Shown here in pieces: positions 10,301-21,941 of a stretch of 64,000 nucleotides of DNA (position 1 is its first letter; every line of letters starts with the position of its first letter). A model generated the notes under the pieces. It was not told where the DNA came from and searched no databases. It worked only from the letters and a program-made list of their open reading frames with translations. The position numbers were made by a program, and so were the translations under genes. This stretch comes from Membranipora membranacea. Lineage: Eukaryota > Bryozoa > Gymnolaemata > Cheilostomatida > Membraniporidae. The DNA lies in contig OU612068.1 of assembly GCA_914767715.1 (NCBI GenBank), positions 27,900,001-27,964,000 of the forward strand. The letters are read 5' to 3'.

Positions 10301-13300
10301 GAGATTTTGTGCTTTGAGTCCTAGCTCCTCAGTTGTGCCCTTCAACCCAACAAACAAGCTAAATGCTCCCACACCGGACTCTATAGATCGATCCTGCATC
10401 AGGTCAAACACAGCTGTCAAACGGAAATACAAATTTATAGGAACCAAACTTTCGACCAGCTCTTTTTTGTCTAACACAATGTTGATTGTTTGTTCTTATT
10501 ATAGAATCAGGTGGGTCTTCAAATCAACAACTTTCAAAATCTTGTTACTTCTAGAAGAGTGAGTGAGGCCTGCTAGGGGTTTGTTTCCTCGCTCACTCAT
10601 TGATGGAACTATTTACATTTGACTGAACTATTTGGGAACGAATCTGTCTGATTGAAAGACCAAATGAGCAATAATTTTGATTTAAATCAATGATTTGCTT
10701 CAAAAAGCATCGTCCATTCTAATTGAAAGACCGGGCTCACTAAAATGCTAGTGATAGATTTGAATATTATATGAAATGACAACACTATGATAAATATAGC
10801 GCTCACAACAGCAGTAACCCCATATAAATAATAAGGATATATGACATAATACGGTTTACTTGATACCAGTCTAGACAGTTCAGATTGAAATATAGATAAC
10901 TTACTGGTCTTCTTCGCGACATCAGTAGGTAAAAGTTTGAGAGTATTAGGAATCCCGCCAGCTGATACAACGGTCTTAGCCCTGATTTCTATTGGTGCAT
11001 CACCCTTACTTACACGGACTCCTACTGCGCGTCCCTTCTCAATAATAATATCAGTCACTGAAACATAACAATGTATACTATCTAGAATTGTAATAAATTA
11101 TACAAAACAACTGAGACACTACAGTATTACTAATTTTCGATTGACTTATCTTTACTTCAATTGGATATAAACTTGGTTGTCAAATCAGGAACACAAATAC
11201 ACACTTTGTCTACCTTTCTCTCTTTACTAACAAGATGTGAAGAATTAGCTCGTTCGGTCACAACATGAACTAACAACAACAGCATCCCGCAAATTAAATT
11301 ATCAGAACTTACCATTAGCTCTGACGAATACTCGGCCACCGCTTCTCTCGATGACAGGTATTATATTCATAGCGATCTCACTTGCTCCACCGATCGGATA
11401 GGAGGATGCGTAGGCAAAGTGATTGATCAGCAGGGAATGCATCACTACAGAGGAGGAGTCAGGTGTAGTACCTGTAAGATTAGTACAATAAAGTCATATT
11501 ATAAAGTATGGTTGAAAATAACACATGAGAAAAATCTTGATGCGGTGTAGATTCATCGCAATTCTGAGACACAAGGGACCAGAGACAAAAGTATAAACAC
11601 TGGAATCAAAGCAATGGAATATTTTGGAATTGACAGAAAAATTGGCATTAGCACAGATTGTCTATATATATATATATATATATATTACGCAAAAAAGTCG
11701 TTGCTTTCAGTGTTAAAAAACCCACAAAGTAGGTCCAGACTACAAGGAGAGGTAGGAAGGTGACACATGGTTTGTTTTAAACTGGAGTTAAAGACTTAAA
11801 CATACCGTAATCACCGAAGCAGTATCCGAGTACAGCCTTTAGTTGGTCGTTGTCACTAATACTATCTAAGTATTCAGTAGTAGTCATATTAGCGTACGTC
11901 CCGTAGTTTGTGAACACTTCGAGGAGCCTGAGGCTAACTATCCAGTTGCACAGTTTCACTGGTAAGACTTTGAGCATAACGAAATACAGGAAACACCCTC
12001 TCGCTTTCTACAAGTGATAATCAACATTTATTATGTATACGCCATGTTTTTAAGAGAAATAATTTAAACCACATTAATATGGATGGAATCATTTACAATT
12101 TTATTGAATACAAGACGATCCCTGAGGAGTCAGGTGTGTTCTTGTCTTCAAGAGAGGGCCTCCTTAGATGGATAAAGCGTACATGATAATGATTGTCATC
12201 CCTTTCCAGCATTAGCTTGTGTGATAGGATCAGAATTTGGAATTTTTCATAAAAATAGCATCAGACCTGTAATAACTAGTTTCAACTTCCACAATCTTTA
12301 ATGCTCGGAAAGTCCTTATGATGGCACCAACCATGTCCAACTACAACTACTTTCATCAAATTTCAAAAGGCACAAAGTATGACAACAAATTCCCCTATGC
12401 GAGTTTCTAGAACAGCAAAACCCTACTTTGACAAACCAGATCATTAGCTATAATAGCCTGATTTCACCTCTCTCAGGTTCCCAAATGTTTGCAATTTCTC
12501 TAAAAGGACAGTGGCAACAGCACCTTTGATCCCCTCAACAAATCTGCCTCCAAAGATGATGGTAAATGTACGCACATCATTGCAGGCAACCACAGCCTAA
12601 GATTAAGCTTTCTTTGGGGCAAATGTGAATGATCCTGTTTAGTTACCTTCAGCATATTGAGAAATTTATCTATAGCCTCTGTGTCATTGGGAAAGTTGTC
12701 AACCAAACTCTGCCTGAATTCTGTCTTTCCGCTGAGGAGAGGATACATCTTGGCCTTGCCTGACGGTCCAACAGCCACCTGAGAACAAGTATATTGCAGA
12801 GATTATAATAACATTTTAATATGCTTGGTAAGATTAAGTTACCAATATGACATCACATGATCATGTTATCATTTAAAATTCATCACATGAATTGTTTGAT
12901 CAATATAAGGACCTCACATTGCTACGCAGGTTAAGGAAAAGTGCAACTTAGAAAAGATTTGGTGATAAGAGCAGCGGGATAATAACGATAAGCGCTTCCT
13001 ATATATATACATGGTATGAAATATTCAGAAGAGTGAATTGTCACTCATCAAAATTTGATCAACCGTACAAATGATATTTATCTGATAAACATCACAATTA
13101 ATACAATCCCAACACAGATAACTAGGCCCAATCTTCATCCAAAAAAGTCCAAAAAAAAATTTTTGAATGAGTTGTCTATCTGTTATGGATAAATCCATAT
13201 TAGAACATTGAGGTGAAAAGGTATATAGACTGCTCTAAACTCAAACTGAGCAAAGCTTTCTGAAATTTACTCAACTTGATCAATCTGAATGACAAGTTAG

Positions 13301-15018
13301 CTTCACTGGGATTGTGGAAGTTACAAGAAATACCCGGGTACGATATACAAACAGTTGTGATCACTGTATTCCCAGGTGTTGAAAAGGTGAGACTTCAAAT
13401 AGACAAACCGTATCAAAGTTTTGCTCTAGAGGCTGCCACTGTACTTGTCCATCACTGATCTGCTCAAACAGTGTTCTTTGTAGAGTTCGGTGCTGCATCT
13501 CGCCAATATAGTGAATTCCTTTCAGACAAAAAATAACGAAGTTTAGGATTTCACCAATTTCAAGAAAAGGATTACCAGCTTATTTCCTGACGGGAAAGCC
13601 TTTCTATAAAAATTTCATCGACCTCTAACAGATTAGTTGGAATACTTTTTAGCTTTATGAGGCTGTGTCACAGAAACATCTATGCATTCCTACACTTATT
13701 CCGACACTTATTATGCACAAGCACACAAGCCAAGTTCTCAGATTGAGTGGATATTAACTAATCAAGCATGAGCAATACTGTTGGATATGTGGCATTTAAT
13801 ATAAAAAAATAGATTACAACAGGATTTATACCCTGATGTAACATGAGCATTGAACCATAAAATAAATCAAAGGATTTTGCCACTTATGAATCATTTAGAT
13901 CTTGTATAAGTATATTGATTCAGTTTTCAGTAAGCTCAGTTTGTTTTTGTTATTTGATAATCTTCTTACCACTGTCAAATTCAAATCCTTTTTCCACAAA
14001 TGTATGACAGCATCCTCCTGCTTGATCATGCTGCTCAAGAACGACACATTTCTTCCCAGCTTTGGCCAGCAGAGCTGCGGTGGTCAATCCACTGATACCT
14101 GATCCTATCACTATAACGTCGATATCACTAGGTATTTTCTTTTGGGCAAATCCTAGAATGTGAAAAAGAGCCCAATAAGTTTGAGCATTGTATAGCTCTG
14201 TGTCTCAGCAAGGAGTTTGTTCTAACTCCTTGGTTACAGTAAGTTAATTTGTCTAATACAATAAGATCAGTCTTCTAGCTATAACTTTAGGGTACGGTCT
14301 GAGAATGTAGGTAGATGGCACCAAACCATCTTTGGTTTGGCTGAAAAAGGTTAGAATTATGTAATGGTATGTAATGAACTTCATTACATACTTTAAGCAT
14401 CATGTGAAACAAAGGATAATAGTTGTGGTACATGTAGGCTATACTGTTCGGGGCCATAATGATGGATTATAAAATAAAGTTCAGTTTTAAAACTTATATG
14501 ACGACCAGAGTTTCAAGATTGTAACAAGTCTCTCGTTAAGTCGCTAAAAGCTGAAATTTACATGATCAAACAATCTTAGGCTTGTGTGTCTTGTTAACAC
14601 AGTGTTTTGGCACACTTTCATAGCTGGAAAGCAGGCCTAGCTCTCAATGCAGGCATCCTGCTTTGTAGGTCTGCTATAGATTGCGTTGTATTATTTAGGG
14701 CGTGGTCTGTGATGTACTATATTTGGTAATAATATTACCATATAAAAGTCTTAACAGTGAAACAGACAAAACAAGGAAAAAGATCAAAACAGACCCTGAG
14801 CCTATATTACCTTGTTTGATGACTTTGTCCCGCAGAGCCTTGTCGTGGATTATGGGATTAGGAGGTCTCCTGGTATCTCCTATAAATGGGTTCCTCCCTG
14901 CCTTAGGCTTTGTGAACATAAGTGATATATAAAATACCAGACAGTATAGCGCAAACCCAATCAGAAGTATAATTGGGTACTGGCCAATAAAGCTGAAAAC
15001 AGTGGCTAGGATAGCCAT
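7305..15018 (-). CDS. RETSAT: All-trans-retinol 13,14-reductase (retinol saturase), complete
   Basis: FAD-dependent ER-membrane oxidoreductase; vertebrate RETSAT saturates the 13-14 double bond of all-trans-retinol. Coding exons 5' to 3' (minus): 14811-15018, 13970-14152, 13409-13518, 12647-12778, 11806-12007, 11313-11471, 10905-11057, 10287-10413, 9989-10091, 9514-9609, 9205-9303, 8098-8262, 7305-7463. All junctions are GT-AG and keep frame, giving 631 residues against about 610 in human. Residues 1-40 contain a hydrophobic anchor. IGSGISGL (85-92) is the FAD Rossmann GxGxxG, followed by QAGGCCHTF. Further family landmarks are [57 protein letters not shown] and the C-terminal FAD motif GLYLTGQDV. 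The tail is lysine-rich ([13 protein letters not shown]) but not a canonical KKXX signal. It is divergent to ZRANB2. Introns contain simple repeats and one hairpin. Substrate is inferred from homology. Confidence 0.93.
7933..7956. repeat. (CATA)n microsatellite
   Basis: About six CATA repeats in the last RETSAT intron. Confidence 0.95.
11663..11685. repeat. (TA)n microsatellite
   Basis: Eleven TA repeats in the intron between RETSAT exons 5 and 6. Confidence 0.95.
14209..14232. repeat. Hairpin CAAGGAGTT...AACTCCTTG (family copy 1)
   Basis: Perfect 9-bp arms with a 6-bp loop, inside RETSAT intron 1. The same core arm recurs at 16234, 21680 and 27930. Confidence 0.85.
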
Positions 15019-15885
15019 GCCCGCAGTGGAGTCGTAAGTAGTCTACAAGGCAAATACAAACAAATTGTCATAGTCAACATCTTACAAGGCACAGGGAGTG
15101 AAGGGAGCTTAGTTTTTTTACTTGACAATTGACAAAAATTTCACAGTCAGATTTCTCACCAATTTGTGTCAGTGGGGGAGGGAGGGGGGGGGCTCTTTGT
15201 TGAGCTGCATGAGATTTGTCAGGGGAATGACCATTTGAATGAGTGGCTGATCAATTGACATGATGATGTTGGCAAAGTATAAGCAGTCTTGTAACTACAG
15301 ATGCCTTTGGATATGGTGGGGGGAGTGATGTGGCAGTAGGCTAAGAAGCAGGCACTTCCTGTAGTGGGGACTGGAGAGCCCGGTGTATATTAATTAAGTA
15401 AAAATCTACCAAAGACTTGTTTCAATATATATCCGAAGAGAAGGGATGAAAAAAAGAACTCACTCTACCAGCATTCACACAAGAAACCAGTTGAACATGT
15501 CTTATGAACTTGCTTACACATCAGATCAGTAATATTTTCTTTCTTGCATGATTTTGACCACTCACCTACCAAAATTGAAGCTTTGCACTGTGAACTTTGG
15601 ACTCCGATTCCAGAGACAAAAGTTCCCTCTGCTATGGCTACAATGAATATATTATATAATATCTGTTTATTGCAGGATGAGCCAGCCAATGAAACTGGTT
15701 TTAACAGAATTTATTTTTGGTAAAAGGAAATACTGTGACTAGCTAAAGTCAGCTTCATCCAATGATAATCTCTTTTCCAAACCATTACAGCAAGAATTTC
15801 TTCAACACACAGAGAAGAAAATCACAAAAGGGAAATACTGAGACATATCACCTGCCTGTGTGGTCACATTATTCTAGCCTCAGCA
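15019..15885. promoter_or_regulatory. Divergent intergenic region between RETSAT and ZRANB2
   Basis: 867 bp separate the two start codons, so both 5' UTRs and both promoters must lie here or in upstream UTR exons. A G-rich tract at 15172-15192 has four or more G-runs and could form a quadruplex. No TATA box is convincingly placed. Shared regulation of the two genes is inference from geometry. Confidence 0.45.
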
Positions 15886-18800
15886 ATGTCGTCAAGAGGT
15901 GGTCATTCCAGAAATGAGATAGATTGGATATGTCCTGATCCTAAGTAAGTTGAAAGTAGTATTGATTGCAATATTTTTGAGTTAGATTTCAGTTGCTACT
16001 GGCACTGCTACTACTCTACTGGTTATGAAATTGAAAACATATTGGCTCTATATATGTATGTCAATAGCAGGTACCCCTTGTGTTATATTTGGGGAATATG
16101 TAGCAATAGCAATGATGTAGCTGTTTAACAATGGCAAATTTCTGCTTGTTATGAGATTTAGAGTTCATCCTTACATCTAAACAATGAACTCCCTCTTGAA
16201 GAGGGAGTTCATTGATGTGAGCTATCCTTCAGTCAAGGAGTTTTTTACTCCTTGCTTCAGTGCCATGGCCCCCCTCAAAAGATACCTTTGGGTCAATCTT
16301 GCATGTTCTGAATTGGTTGCAGAGAGGGATGGAGCTTGTCAAAATTCAATGTCGGCAAGTTCATGGCACCTCAACCAAAAGCCTTCTCTGTGTCGGAGGT
16401 CAATAAAATCAGAACTTTGATAAAAAGTTTTTCACACACAAAAGATTATTACTATTATCAGATCTAATCCTGGACATTATAACATTTTCTTGTCAATTTT
16501 CTTCTCAAAAAGGGTTGGAATGTCCTAAAACTGCCTCTGATCTTTGAAAGATTTCTGGGGGAGGCCCCCATACATACACCCCTGATGGGCAGGCGCTAGA
16601 GAGCCCCTCCCGCACCCACCCCGCCTGGCCTTACCACTTCAAAACCCATGGATAGAGCCCTGAATTTTTAGCAGGCAACATCATTCAATAAATATTTGAA
16701 CAATAGGCAATATATCTTACCTAGCAGTGTGCCTTGGATGGATGGATGGATGGATGGATGGATTTATTACTATCATAGACAAAAATTTGTCACGAAATAC
16801 GTTGTTAATACTGACAAGAAAGAAAAACATGGAAAAATCAGATCTCTGTTGTATAAAAAGTTTTTTAGAATAGTACATTATTAAGTGTATGTATGAGATG
16901 TCTTAAAAAGCTGTCTCTACCCCATGTACCCCGATATTTAACGGTGCGGTAGCGACCTGAGGGGCATTTAGTTAGAAAGTCATTGATAAAGTGCTCTTCA
17001 TCGTGTATGTACCGTAGTCCAAGTGTCTTGATCTGGTTGGCCACCAGAGCATCTATATCGGGGTGCTCAATCCCTAACTTGGCGGCATCTTTAAATATTT
17101 TGCGTAAGGACTTCTTGTCGCTTGCATGAATGCTTGTAAAAAGTATGGGGAGACAGTAAGTGATGAGGGATACAATAAAACTCTTGAATAACATATGAGA
17201 AAGGGGCTTTGAGCTATAGTATACAAAATTTTTCACAATATACATGCGTTGAGATGCAGTAGTCACTATGGATTGCACATGATCATGATAGCGGAGTTTA
17301 TCGTCAACAGTAACACCAAGGTATTTTACTTTGTCACAAAAATCAACTTCCGTGCCGTTAAGGATAAGAGTAGGGGTAATGGGCCTAACAAGCTGAGTAG
17401 AAAACATCATTTCTTGAGTCTTGGAGGCGTTTAACAATAGGTTTAAATCACAACATTGCTTTGAAATTCTACTAATCTCATCAAGATAGGCACTAAGATC
17501 TGATTGATTTGATATGCATCCAATTATACAGGTGTCGTCTGCGTATTTAATGACAGTTATATTGCTCAAGTCTGAGGTAATCCTATTGGTATATATTGAA
17601 AACAAAAGTGGAGATAAACAGCAACCCTGGGGAGTGCCAGTGTTGGTTATGATGGGTTTTGAGATATTGCCATCTACTATTGTTCTTTGGGTGCGATTCG
17701 TTAGGAAGCTGTATATCCATTCAGTGACATTGGAGTCGAGATGTGATAGTTGCGAGATTAAGTCTGGAACATGTATTGTGTTGAATGCAGAAGAAAAGTC
17801 AAGGAACAGACACCTGGCATAATTTGAAGCTTTCTTGTCAATGAAATCTGTGATGGTAGTAGTGAGGCATAAAAGAGCATCTTGAGTTGAGCGGTTTGCA
17901 CGATAAGCAAACTGAAGGTGGTCCATAGCTGTATGAGTAATAATGTAATGTTTAACAAGTCTCTCCATCATTTTGCACAGGCAACTGGTGAGCGCTATTG
18001 GTCTGTATTGTTTAAGTTGATTGGGATTCTTAACTTTGGGTAGGGGTTTGATAATGGCCGATTTCCAGGAAGTAGGGGTTGACTTAGACGTGATAGATAA
18101 ATTGAACAGTTTCGTTATGACAGGCGCCAGTTGATAGGCACATAGCTTAAGTACTTTGGGGATGAGGCCATCAGGGCCTGGACCTTTCCTCGAGTTCAAC
18201 GATTTCAACTGCTTTAAGACAGTAGCCTCTTCTATTTCTAAAGGTGGTGCTATGGTGGCGTTGTTATTGATGTCAGGACGGTCAGCGAGAGGCTTCTCAA
18301 ATCTTGTGAAGAAGGTGTTTAGGTCATCTGAGTTGAATGGATTTTGTTGAGTTGGTTTTGAGCTATTAGTAGGTAATCCACTAATCTTTTTAATGTCAGT
18401 CCAGGCTTTAGCAGGTTCTTTCGCTAGGTTATGCTGTATTTTCCGAGAATATTCTTGTTTGGCTTGTTTAATAGATTTAGTGATGTCGCGTTTGAGTTTG
18501 TTGTAGAGTTTACGGTTACCAGTTTTGTGGGCTTGTTGTTTCTCATCGATCATCTCCGATATTTGTTTATTGATCCATGGTTTTTGATTTGTGCAAACTC
18601 TGACGCTCTTCTCTGGTATACACAGATCGGTACAAAAGTTAATATAGTCAGTGATAATATCCGTTTGTTTATCAAGGTGATTTGTTGCGCATCTGAGATA
18701 TCAAGCATCCCTCATTTTTATTACAGATGTGGAAATTCTAATTTTGCCCGGAGAGATAAGTGCAACCGTTGTGGAACAGGTGAGTGGTGGTTAGGCCATA

Positions 18801-20948
18801 TGTCCATGTCCCTAGCTAAGCTTATTTTGTGTTTATCAACATTCAGTGGAAGGCGACACTAACACTTTAACATCCATAAATACTGAACACAACAAAATTT
18901 ACGTAGATCCCGTATGTGTAACATGTAGCCTTATGGAGTTACAGTTGCCGGTTTGCTCTTGACCAGTTTCATTTCTATGATAGGAAAACCTCGGGAGTCA
19001 TCATCAGGAAAAACAAAGTCTGGGGGATTTGAGCTAGGAAAGGATCTGGCTGACAAAAGTAAAGGTTTATTCAGTGCCGATGATTGGCAATGTAAAACGT
19101 AAGTTGTTTATGCATACATTGTGTAAAATCAACATTATTTGCGACATCTTTTTAGGGTTGTTCAAGCGGACCCTAGTTTGCTGTCTTTTGTCATGATGTC
19201 CTTTAAAAATATAAATTACATGTAATAAGATCTTTATATGGGAAATTCACATGATTTGGATTGTATATATAGATGCGGCAATGTAAACTGGGCAAGGCGT
19301 GGCACGTGTAACTTGTGTAACTCACCCAAGGTCGGCCAGGTAGAAGAGAGAACTGGTTTTGGCGGAGGCTTTATGGAGAGAGATGAAGTTCCTGATAAGA
19401 TCCAGCATCACTCTGATGATGAAGAATATGATGAGGTATGGTGATACAAATAATGGAGATTTTGAATCAGTCAATGTTCATGAAAAAAAAATCTTGGTTA
19501 TCTCCACATCTCACACGCAGATGCAGATGCCCTTGTATGGTTTTTTTAGTTCCATCCATATGGACATAAGATGTTTACATTCAGACAGTTTCCCAGAAAA
19601 TTATTTAACTTTCTGCAGTTTGGACGTAAGAAGAAAAAATACAGAGGTAGTGTAGATGCAGCACCCAGTAGACCAGCACCTCCACCTGCACCAGTAGAAG
19701 ATGATGATGAGGAGGAGGAGGATAGTGATGATGATGATCTTGGTGCGTACGCCTTCGATAGTGATGTAAGTTTTCTCAGCATACCTCACAGCCAAAGCAT
19801 CAACTACTTGCGATTAATTCGCAGTACTAACTACCTGAAATTAGCGCCTTATAGACAGTTTTCTGAGCTCTGACTTAGGCGTCAATTCGGAGCTGTCCTC
19901 TATCCAATTTGGTACTTTTAACCCACGCCGCATCTTGATAACCGCTTATAGAAGGATAAAAATTATTTTTGATTCAGAATCTGCAGCATTGAAAACTCAT
20001 ATGGACATAGTTTAGGAAATAATTTTAGTATTTGGATAGTCAATTATGGCATTTTCTGCCTGTTTTGCGGACAATTTGGCAGAATTTTTCATGAGTTACG
20101 TCACTAAAATTAAGATTTATCAACATTCAAGCCTCAAATAATTTGGAAACCCTGTCTAACTGAATCAAAAACCATTTTTATCCTAGCATAAGCGGTTTTC
20201 AAGATAACCCTCTCTCAGCAGGTTTTTCCTATGCGGTGTGGGTTAAAAGTACCAAACTGGAGATAGTTTTTCTAACGGTATATTCATGTTTACGAAAAGC
20301 CAAGTGGTTTTCTCTTCATCTAACACAAAGTGGTGGAGCCCTGTTGCTGATGTACTGGTTTGATTTTTACATACAGGATGCGGAGGAGGTTAAGAGAGAA
20401 TCAGCCAAGGCTAATGCGGGTCGAAATCGCTCAGAATCAAGTAAATCTTCATACAGCAGTCGATCACGAGATGGCAGTAGTGAGAGATCCAGATCCCGAG
20501 GCAGCAGAAAAAGGGATTCAAGGGCAAGGTAACCGGTGACCCTCAGGTGACCTCCAGACTCCCCCCACACACAATCTGCTCAGCAGAAAGGGGCTCTCTG
20601 GTCTTATATCTTTTCTACAGCAACAACAACTACATGGTCAAATGTCTGTATCACCCAATACTTGTTGTTGTGTTTCACGTGCACATATGGCAAGAATTCT
20701 AAGTCTTACAGAGGAAACCTTGAGCATAGTAAGAAGCAGTCATGATTCTCTGTCACGAAGGTGTTTCATGTTTACATTGAAAATGATCTAGGAGGCCTTT
20801 GAATTGTGATACCCAAAACAAGAATTCACCTTTATTGTTCCCCTTTTTTACCTTCAGATCTAGAAGCTCGAGCAGTAGTTCAGATTCAAGTCGAGGAAGA
20901 GGCAGTCGTGGAAGGTCAAGGTCTCGCAGTCCGATCCGCAGGAAGTAG
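15886..20948 (+). CDS. ZRANB2: ZRANB2-like splicing regulator (two RanBP2 zinc fingers, SR tail), complete
   Basis: Nuclear RNA-binding protein; vertebrate ZRANB2 binds GGU-containing single-stranded RNA and affects alternative splicing. Exons: 15886-15944, 18727-18779, 18984-19098, 19273-19435, 19619-19765, 20377-20528, 20858-20948, all in phase, giving 259 residues (human about 330). Zinc finger 1 (about 13-37) reads WICPDPKCGNSNFARRDKC. Zinc finger 2 (about 71-95) reads DWQCKTCGNVNWARRGTC, keeping the N-V-x-W-x-R-R residues that read RNA in this family. Next come ERTGFGGGFMERDE, an acidic stretch, FGRKKKKYRG (a basic, NLS-like block), a second acidic run (EDDDEEEEDSDDDD) and an RS-rich C-terminus. 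Start chosen as the first ATG before the finger. Intron 1 (2.8 kb) holds an antisense LINE; intron 5 holds a TIR element. A poly(A) signal lies at 21139. Confidence 0.95.
16182..16214. repeat. 33-bp near-perfect palindrome (16-bp arms, 1-nt loop)
   Basis: CAATGAACTCCCTCTT, one G, then the exact reverse complement. Located in ZRANB2 intron 1. A related copy at 28066-28089 has the same left arm but lacks the middle 12 bp. Confidence 0.9.
16234..16254. repeat. Hairpin CAAGGAGT...ACTCCTTG (family copy 2)
   Basis: Perfect 8-bp arms with a 5-nt T loop, only 19 bp after the 33-bp palindrome. Confidence 0.85.
16736..16763. repeat. (GGAT)n tract, probable 3' tail of the LINE
   Basis: Seven GGAT repeats. 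On the minus strand they follow the LINE 3' UTR as (ATCC)n. Simple-repeat 3' tails are typical of CR1/L2-like non-LTR elements. Confidence 0.75.
16736..18705 (-). mobile_element. 5'-truncated non-LTR retrotransposon with open reverse transcriptase ORF
   Basis: The minus-strand frame is open from 18700 to the stop at 16865 (about 610 codons; first Met at 18553). Reverse transcriptase motifs appear in order: PLPKVKNPNQLKQYRPIAL, YRANRSTQDALL, motif A FLDFSSAFNTI, motif B GTPQGCCLSPLLFSIYTN, catalytic YADDTCIIG, then NASKTQEMMF and a conserved C-terminal region. No endonuclease domain is present, so the copy is 5'-truncated, as usual for target-primed insertion. A short 3' UTR leads to an (ATCC)n tail. 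The frame being intact suggests recent insertion. It lies antisense in ZRANB2 intron 1, and its 5' end is within about 26 bp of exon 2. Clade (CR1, L2 or Rex1-like) is not resolved. Confidence 0.9.
19855..20264. mobile_element. Non-autonomous TIR element, copy 1 (right end truncated)
   Basis: Begins ACAGTTTTCTGAGCTC. It shares almost its whole length with 23284-23762, including TTTGGTACTTTTAACCCACG, CATTTTCTGCCTGTTTTGCG and ATAAGCGGTTTTCAA. Long internal inverted repeats are present, but the terminal right arm after AACTGGAGATAG is lost. No coding capacity. Lies in ZRANB2 intron 5. Confidence 0.85.
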
Positions 20949-21138
20949 CGTAAGTTTTGGGCGATGAAGATGATGAAGGCTTGAAGCAAATGTTGCTATG
21001 CTCATGGGTGTGTTGAGGTCTTAGCAAAATTGCTTGTTAACATGTTTAAAGCAGCCAGCCTATCAGACACTATATTATGCAGACAAAATCGTTGTGTGCC
21101 TAGTTTGTGCTTTCATGATGCTTTGTCTGTATCCATAA

Positions 21139-21144
21139 AATAAA
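21139..21144 (+). terminator. Poly(A) signal AATAAA of ZRANB2
   Basis: Hexamer 191 bp after the ZRANB2 stop, in CCATAAAATAAATGAG context. Confidence 0.55.
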
Positions 21145-21679
21145 TGAGAGAAATTTTTACTCTCATATCATATATGATCAAAAGTGGATTCTCCATGGGA
21201 GTATCTTGCAACACAAAATCTGGGTATGAGGTATCTTGGTATGAGTGCAGTAAGCTCATATAATCAATCAAACATTATGGGCTGTGATGTGTTTTCTATT
21301 TTAGTAGATGATTCCACAGTATTGAAACCGAGTGTATATAATGCATGTAGTAAAGGTTGTGGTAAGTAGTGTGAACAATAAACCTGTAAATAATAGCTTG
21401 ACTTACTCCTTACTGACTTAACTTTGGAAACCTGAAACTGGAAACTTTGATCGGCTGCCATTTTGGAATAATAGAAAAAATATGAGAATGCTTATCTATC
21501 CCACCAAGAAAAATTTAGCCTGTTAAATTTGAATGAAATACTTGAACTAGTAGTGTTTTTGTGACTATTCATGTTTAATTCCTCTTTTTGTTTAGATTTC
21601 CTAATAAATGTATTGCTTCAATCAGTATTTAAATCATTTGATGAATGATATTATTTCTATTAGAGATTGTACAAAATTA

Positions 21680-21711
21680 TTAAATCAAGGAGTAACAACT
21701 CCTTGATTAAA
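21680..21711. repeat. Hairpin AATCAAGGAGT...ACTCCTTGATT (family copy 3)
   Basis: Arms of at least 11 bp around an AACA loop, extended by a near-palindromic AT-rich flank. Same CAAGGAGT core as copies at 14209, 16234 and 27930. Confidence 0.85.
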
Positions 21712-21941
21712 TGAAAGATATAAGAGTATAATCGATGAATGAATAAATTATCACAGACAATAATCAGACAGGGTGATGGCATTCAGATTCTGTTGCCATC
21801 ATAAGTAATGTTAAATTAATGTTGAAATACTGAAAATGTGGTCAGGTTTGAGTGCTAAATCTTCCGGTACCCAATTCGTATAATTCCCTAATGGTGTAGG
21901 GTAGGGAAACAAGCCCCCTATGAAATAGTTTTTATTAGCCT

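Larger units (their letters stand above)
20949..21941. other. Tail-to-tail intergenic region ZRANB2 / FBXW9-like
   Basis: Contains the ZRANB2 poly(A) signal (21139) and a hairpin (21680-21711). No coding exon recognised. The two convergent 3' UTRs share under 1 kb. Confidence 0.5.

Noticed and set aside
10283-10477. RETSAT exon 8 acceptor at CAG|GATCG (10393/10394)
   Set aside because: It would break the frame after exon 7; the acceptor before 10413 restores phase and adds VFDLMQ.
12480-12600. Extra RETSAT exon encoding [17 protein letters not shown] on minus
   Set aside because: Inserting it would interrupt the in-phase junction between exons 4 (12647-12778) and 5 (11806-12007) and does not match RETSAT; it may be an old repeat fragment.
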